Shown here: positions 60,435-64,000 of the stretch, piece by piece
How the letters are laid out: every line of letters starts with the position of its first letter
Position numbering within the stretch: position 1 is the first letter of the stretch
Assembly: GCF_000499845.2 (NCBI RefSeq)
Contig: NW_027174118.1
Location: 80,442-144,441 of the forward strand
DNA length: 64,000 nt
Direction of reading: 5' to 3'
Origin: Phaseolus vulgaris
Lineage: Eukaryota > Streptophyta > Magnoliopsida > Fabales > Fabaceae
Notes under the pieces: model-generated
The model's input: the letters and a program-made list of their open reading frames with translations, nothing else
Told to the model about the DNA's origin: nothing
Databases searched by the model: none
Program-made: the position numbers and the translations under genes

Positions 60435-61650
60435 TTACTCACGAAATAAATAGGTTTCTGAGCCTGATCCTGGTCCTGGGCGAGCACAGCACTCACCGCC
60501 CTCTCAGTCACTGCGAAATACAACCTGAGAGGGATTCCCGCCAGTGGTTTGCACAAAACCGGCGGGCTCGCCAAATATTCCTTCAGCTGACGAAAGCTTC
60601 CTCGCACTCTTTCGTCCAAGCGAACTTGTTATTGCGCCGCAGACACTGGAAATAGGGATGTCCCTTTTCTCCGCTTGCTGACACCAAAGCGGGATAGGGC
60701 CGCCATCCGACCCGTCAGCTGCTGGACTTCTTTCACTGTAGTCGGGCTTCTCATCGCCAAGATGGCGGCGCACTTGTCCGGGTTGGCCTCTATCCCTCTT
60801 TCAGTCAAGAGGAAACCCAAAAATTTCCAGCCTCCACGCCGAAAATGCATTTCTCCGGGTTGAGCTTCAACTTGAACTTGGCGATCGTCGTGAACAATTC
60901 TTCCAAGTCTGCAACGTGCTTGCTTTTCTCCTGCGAGGTCACGACCATGTCATCGACGTAAGCTGCACGTTCCTTCCCAGCATCGGTGCAAGTACTCGAT
61001 CCATCAGCCTCTGGTATGTGGCCCCCGCGTTCTTCAGCCCGAACGACATCACCTTATAGCAGTAGCACGACCTCTCCGTCATGAAGGCTGTTTTTTCTTC
61101 ATCCATGGGATGCATCTTGATCTGATTGTAGCCCGAGAAGGCCGTCCAGGAAACTCAGCAGCTTGCACCCCTGCAGCACTATCAACCAGGGCATCAATGC
61201 TTGGTAAAGGATACGAATCCTTTGGGCAAGCCTTATTCAGGTCGGTGAAATCGACGCACATGCGCCATTTCCCGTTGCTCTTTTTTACCAGCACGACATT
61301 TGCCAGCCACTCAGGGTACTGGACTTCCCTGATGTGGCCTGCAGCGAGGAGTTTCTGGGTCTCATCCTTGATCGCCTGCCTCCTTTCTTCATTAAATTTC
61401 CTCCTTCTTTGCCGCACCGGTCTCACCATGTCCGTCCATCGCCAGATGATGGCACAAGAAGTCGGGATCGATCCGGGCATGTCCGAAGCGGACCAGGCAA
61501 ACGCGTCCAGATGCCGTTCAATCACCTTGGCGATCTGGTCCTGGAGATCGACCTCCAGAGATCTTCCGAGCTTGAAAACTTTCCCCCGATCTCCTTCTCG
61601 AGCCACTGCTCGACGGTTTGGGCCTGGATTCTCTGGCGATCACCGCCTTG
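60398..61650 (-). pseudogene. Gypsy reverse transcriptase, frameshifted
   Basis: FNEERRQAIKDETQKLLAAG, IREVQYPEWLANVVLVKKSN and MCVDFTDLNKACPKDSYPLP are followed by a damaged palm near 61,170-60,980. The catalytic AYVDDMVVTSQEKSKH lies near 60,965, then FKLKLNPEKCIFGV, FLGFLLTERGIEANPDKCAA and VQQLTGRMAALSRF. The connection LASPPVLCKPLAGIPLRLYF joins the first RNase H (VSAVLAQDQDQAQKPIYFVS). At least three frame changes. Confidence 0.9.
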
Positions 61651-61849
61651 GCGATTCCCAGTCCCTTGCTTCCTCGGGCGATTCCGCGCCTCTTCCTCCT
61701 CCAGGCCAGCATTCCTCTCCCCCAGCTCAGCATCTACCATCTCTACGTCCCTTCCGGCGGCCTCCTCCATTACCGGCGGTCTGGGCTTCACACCGGGAGG
61801 TGGGGTGGTTGTACATAGCTCACTGATCTTTTATTTTTCAGGCTATTCA

Positions 61850-62240
61850 TAGCACTTTTTCGCTTCTTCTGATCAGACTTTATCGTGATCACCACCCCTT
61901 CCATGGACGGCAGCTTCACCTTCATGTGCCGAGTCGATGGAATTGCGCCTATCCTGTTAAGGTGGGCCTTCCCAGCAGGATGTTATATGCTGAAGGGGCG
62001 TTTACGATGAGGTACTTGATTTTCTCCGTCCTCGACCCAGCCTCATCGGTAAACGTGGTTCTCAGCTCAATGTACCCCCTGACTCCACCTGGTCGCCAGC
62101 GAACCCATACAAGCACCCTCCATAGGGCCTTAGCTGGTCAAGGGGCAATTCCAGCTGCGTGAAAGTCGGCCAGAACATCACGTCTGCCGAACTTCCTTGG
62201 TCCACCAGAACTCGGTGACCTTCCTCCCCGCCGTGATCAA
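61850..62240 (-). pseudogene. Gypsy aspartic protease remnant
   Basis: Minus strand HRVLVDQGSSADVMFWPTF holds the protease Asp in the DQGSSAD form typical of Tat elements; LYGFAGDQVES, then after a shift YLIVNAPSAYNILLGRPTL. The frames are broken. Confidence 0.82.
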
Positions 62241-62346
62241 CGAAATAACAATGGGATCGTTGTCATGAGGCACAACGTCCCGAAGATCCTGCTTGGTGAA
62301 CGTAATGTCCACTTCGGCGAGTGATCTTCAAACATGTCCACTGACA

Positions 62347-63731
62347 TCACCGATCGCGCGTACTTTTTCCTCTGCGATGCGGTGCATCCACCACCTGAGA
62401 AACCCCCTGCAATGGTGTGGATCTCCCCATGGATAGGCATCTCGTGTTGCTGGGCTTCTCCCCTGCCGGCTGGGAACTCGACGCTCCTCCGGTCCTTCTG
62501 TCCAGCAGATAGTCGTTTAGGAACCCGCTCTTAACCAGATCGTCGAGCTGGTATCCTAAAGACAAACACGAGTCCAGGTTGTGGCCAAAGCACTGGTGGA
62601 ACTCGCACCAGACGTCCGGCTTCGACCCCAGCACCTTGTCGCCCACCTTCTCGGGCGCCTTCAACCTAGCAGATATGTTAGGGATAGCGATCAGGTCCGC
62701 TAGTCCCATGACGAATTTGTGCTTAGGCGGGCGATTGTATCCCGGCGTGCTGGTTGTTGGCGTGCTGGCGGTTGGCGCGCTTGGCTTCTTCCCTTGTTTC
62801 TCCTATCGTAAGGATAGCGAGTCCTTTGATCCTTTCTGGCCGCCGCTGCCGTTTCCAGCACCCTCTGTGGCTGGATCCTGGTCTGGGCGCGTGGCCTGGC
62901 GGGAGCCACTGCCTCTCTTCTCGGCGACTCACTCTCGTCGGCGATGTGGCCACCGCAAGTCGCCTGACTTCAGCAAACGTCGCTGGATGAGCCCTGATCA
63001 AGGCTTCGCAGAATGGCCCTGGCTGCACGCCCTTCTTGAAGGCATAACCAGCATTTCTTCATCCTTGGCCGGCGATCTGACCATCTGTCCGAAGCGATTG
63101 AGGTAGTCTCTGAGGGACTCCCCATGGTACTGCCTTATATCAAACAGATCATAGGACACCCTGGGCGGTGCCTTGTTCACAATATACTGCTCGACAAAGA
63201 TTTTCGAGAATTGTTGAAAATTAGTTATGTGGCCATTAGGCAGGCTCACAAACCACTCCATCGCCGTTCCCTGGAGCGTGCTCACGAACATCTTACAATA
63301 GACAGCATCCGACCCCCCGACAGCATCATCTGTGTGTGGAACGTGGTCAGATGAGCCTCTGGATCCTCCACGCCAGTAAAAACAGCTTTAACCGGACCAC
63401 GCTCGTGGGAATTGGCGTGTCGGTAATCGCCTGAATGAAAGGCATTGGGAAAACACGAGGCGGCGTCGACGGTGCCACCTCTTCAGCGAAGAACGAACCT
63501 GCTGCTCCTGAAGAGCTCGACGTAGCTCCTCAGCTACCTTGCTGAGCTCCTCGTTCCTGGCGCGAGAGGCGACCAGGTCTTCATGTATCCTTGCCTGCTC
63601 GACGCGCGAGGCTTCTACAGTGCCTGCAATGAGCGCATCATTTCTGCCATCTGCGCCATGGTCATGGCGGCGTCGCCTTCAGCTGCGACGGGAGCCACGG
63701 GACTGGAACGATTGCTTCTCATCTTTCTCAT
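62347..63731 (-). pseudogene. Gypsy gag with zinc-knuckle-like motif
   Basis: Probable start MRKMRSNRSSPVAP at 63,731. After a one-base slip near 63,615 it continues EASRVEQARIHEDLVASRAR. The retrotransposon gag core lies at 63,291-63,000: MFVSTLQGTAMEWFVSLPNG, FSKIFVEQYIVNKAPPRVS, LRDYLNRFGQMVRSPA. A basic stretch follows, then WCEFHQCFGHNLDSCLSLG near 62,600, the CxxH..GH...C variant of the zinc knuckle used by Tat elements. Multiple frameshifts. Confidence 0.85.
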
Positions 63732-64000
63732 CAACTTCAGCGAACCACAGAAAACAGCAAATAACACTTCAACCACGAACGAATCAGCGATCAAGGAGAA
63801 ATCAAGAAACTGCGCAAGAACTTCAAGAACACCGCAAACCTTCGAAGAAAATCGCAGCTTCACCAAAAACCACCGTTTCCCCGCGAACCAAACAACCACT
63901 CGAAAGAACTCGAATCCACCGATCGAAAACCAAACGAACGGTTTAAAACACAAACTTCACCGAACGAAACTCAAAGAAACCAAGAACGACGGTTGCACCA
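63732..64000 (-). other. Gypsy 5' leader
   Basis: Sequence upstream of gag on the minus strand, rich in TTCG and GGTTTT words (CGGTTTGCGG, TCGTTCGGTTTG). PBS and 5' LTR must lie beyond base 64,000. Confidence 0.5.

Larger units (their letters stand above)
52834..64000 (-). mobile_element. Ty3/gypsy element of the Tat type, 5' end outside window
   Basis: GC-rich block sharply set off from the AT-rich flank. On the minus strand the order is gag, protease, RT, RNase H, second RNase H, integrase, then a non-coding repeat zone, an accessory gene on the opposite strand, polypurine tract and 3' LTR. Two RNase H domains and an antisense accessory gene with the putative gypsy-type transposon domain are hallmarks of Tat elements. 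Single-base frameshifts in gag, protease, RT and between RNase H and integrase make the copy non-autonomous. The visible part already exceeds 11 kb. Confidence 0.92.

Noticed and set aside
61110..61826. Plus-strand 238-codon frame opposite reverse transcriptase
   Set aside because: Antisense shadow over RT; low-complexity Ser/Pro composition.

Overview
The window is nuclear DNA of a flowering plant. GT-AG introns, Ty1/copia, Ty3/gypsy, CACTA and miniature elements, TATA-type LTR promoters and initiator-Met-tRNA primer sites all say so. Repeat style (a TRIM beginning TGTTGGAGATCCCACAT, a SIRE-like solo LTR, a Tat gypsy element) and host protein residues suggest a legume, perhaps phaseoloid; that is inference. 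All exon and element borders were worked out by hand.

Bases 1-34,051: one host gene on the minus strand, an UvrD/Rep-type (SRS2-like) DNA helicase. I could place 22 coding exons. They join in one open frame of 901 residues from the ATG at 34,051 to 2,206, and the C-terminus lies off the left edge. The introns are packed with transposons. Intron 15 (5.5-15.4 kb) holds an old minus-strand copia element split by a younger plus-strand copia element (6,339-12,442). The younger element carries a TRIM fused at its primer-binding site and a SIRE-like solo LTR with a perfect target duplication. Introns 4, 5, 9, 12, 17 and 22 hold further copia, TRIM and MITE remnants.

Bases 34,052-52,800: host flank with a duplicated segment and orphan exons, one resembling the BIG BROTHER E3 ligase. 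It is invaded by a 13.8-kb CACTA element (36,796-50,594) with a 3-bp target duplication and matching TIRs. The element has an open four-exon TNP2-type transposase gene (1,117 aa), an open seven-exon TNPA-like gene (492 aa) and about 6 kb of cargo including a captured exon. The unoccupied paralogue of the insertion site lies nearby at 51.77-52.34 kb.

Bases 52,834-64,000: most of a GC-rich Ty3/gypsy element of the Tat type, minus strand, with 3' LTR, polypurine tract, integrase, tandem RNase H domains, RT, protease and gag, broken by several frameshifts. Between pol and the 3' LTR it carries an oppositely oriented, intron-containing accessory gene and an array of short palindromic repeats. The 5' LTR is beyond the right edge.

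No rRNA or tRNA genes, CRISPR arrays or bacterial features were seen.
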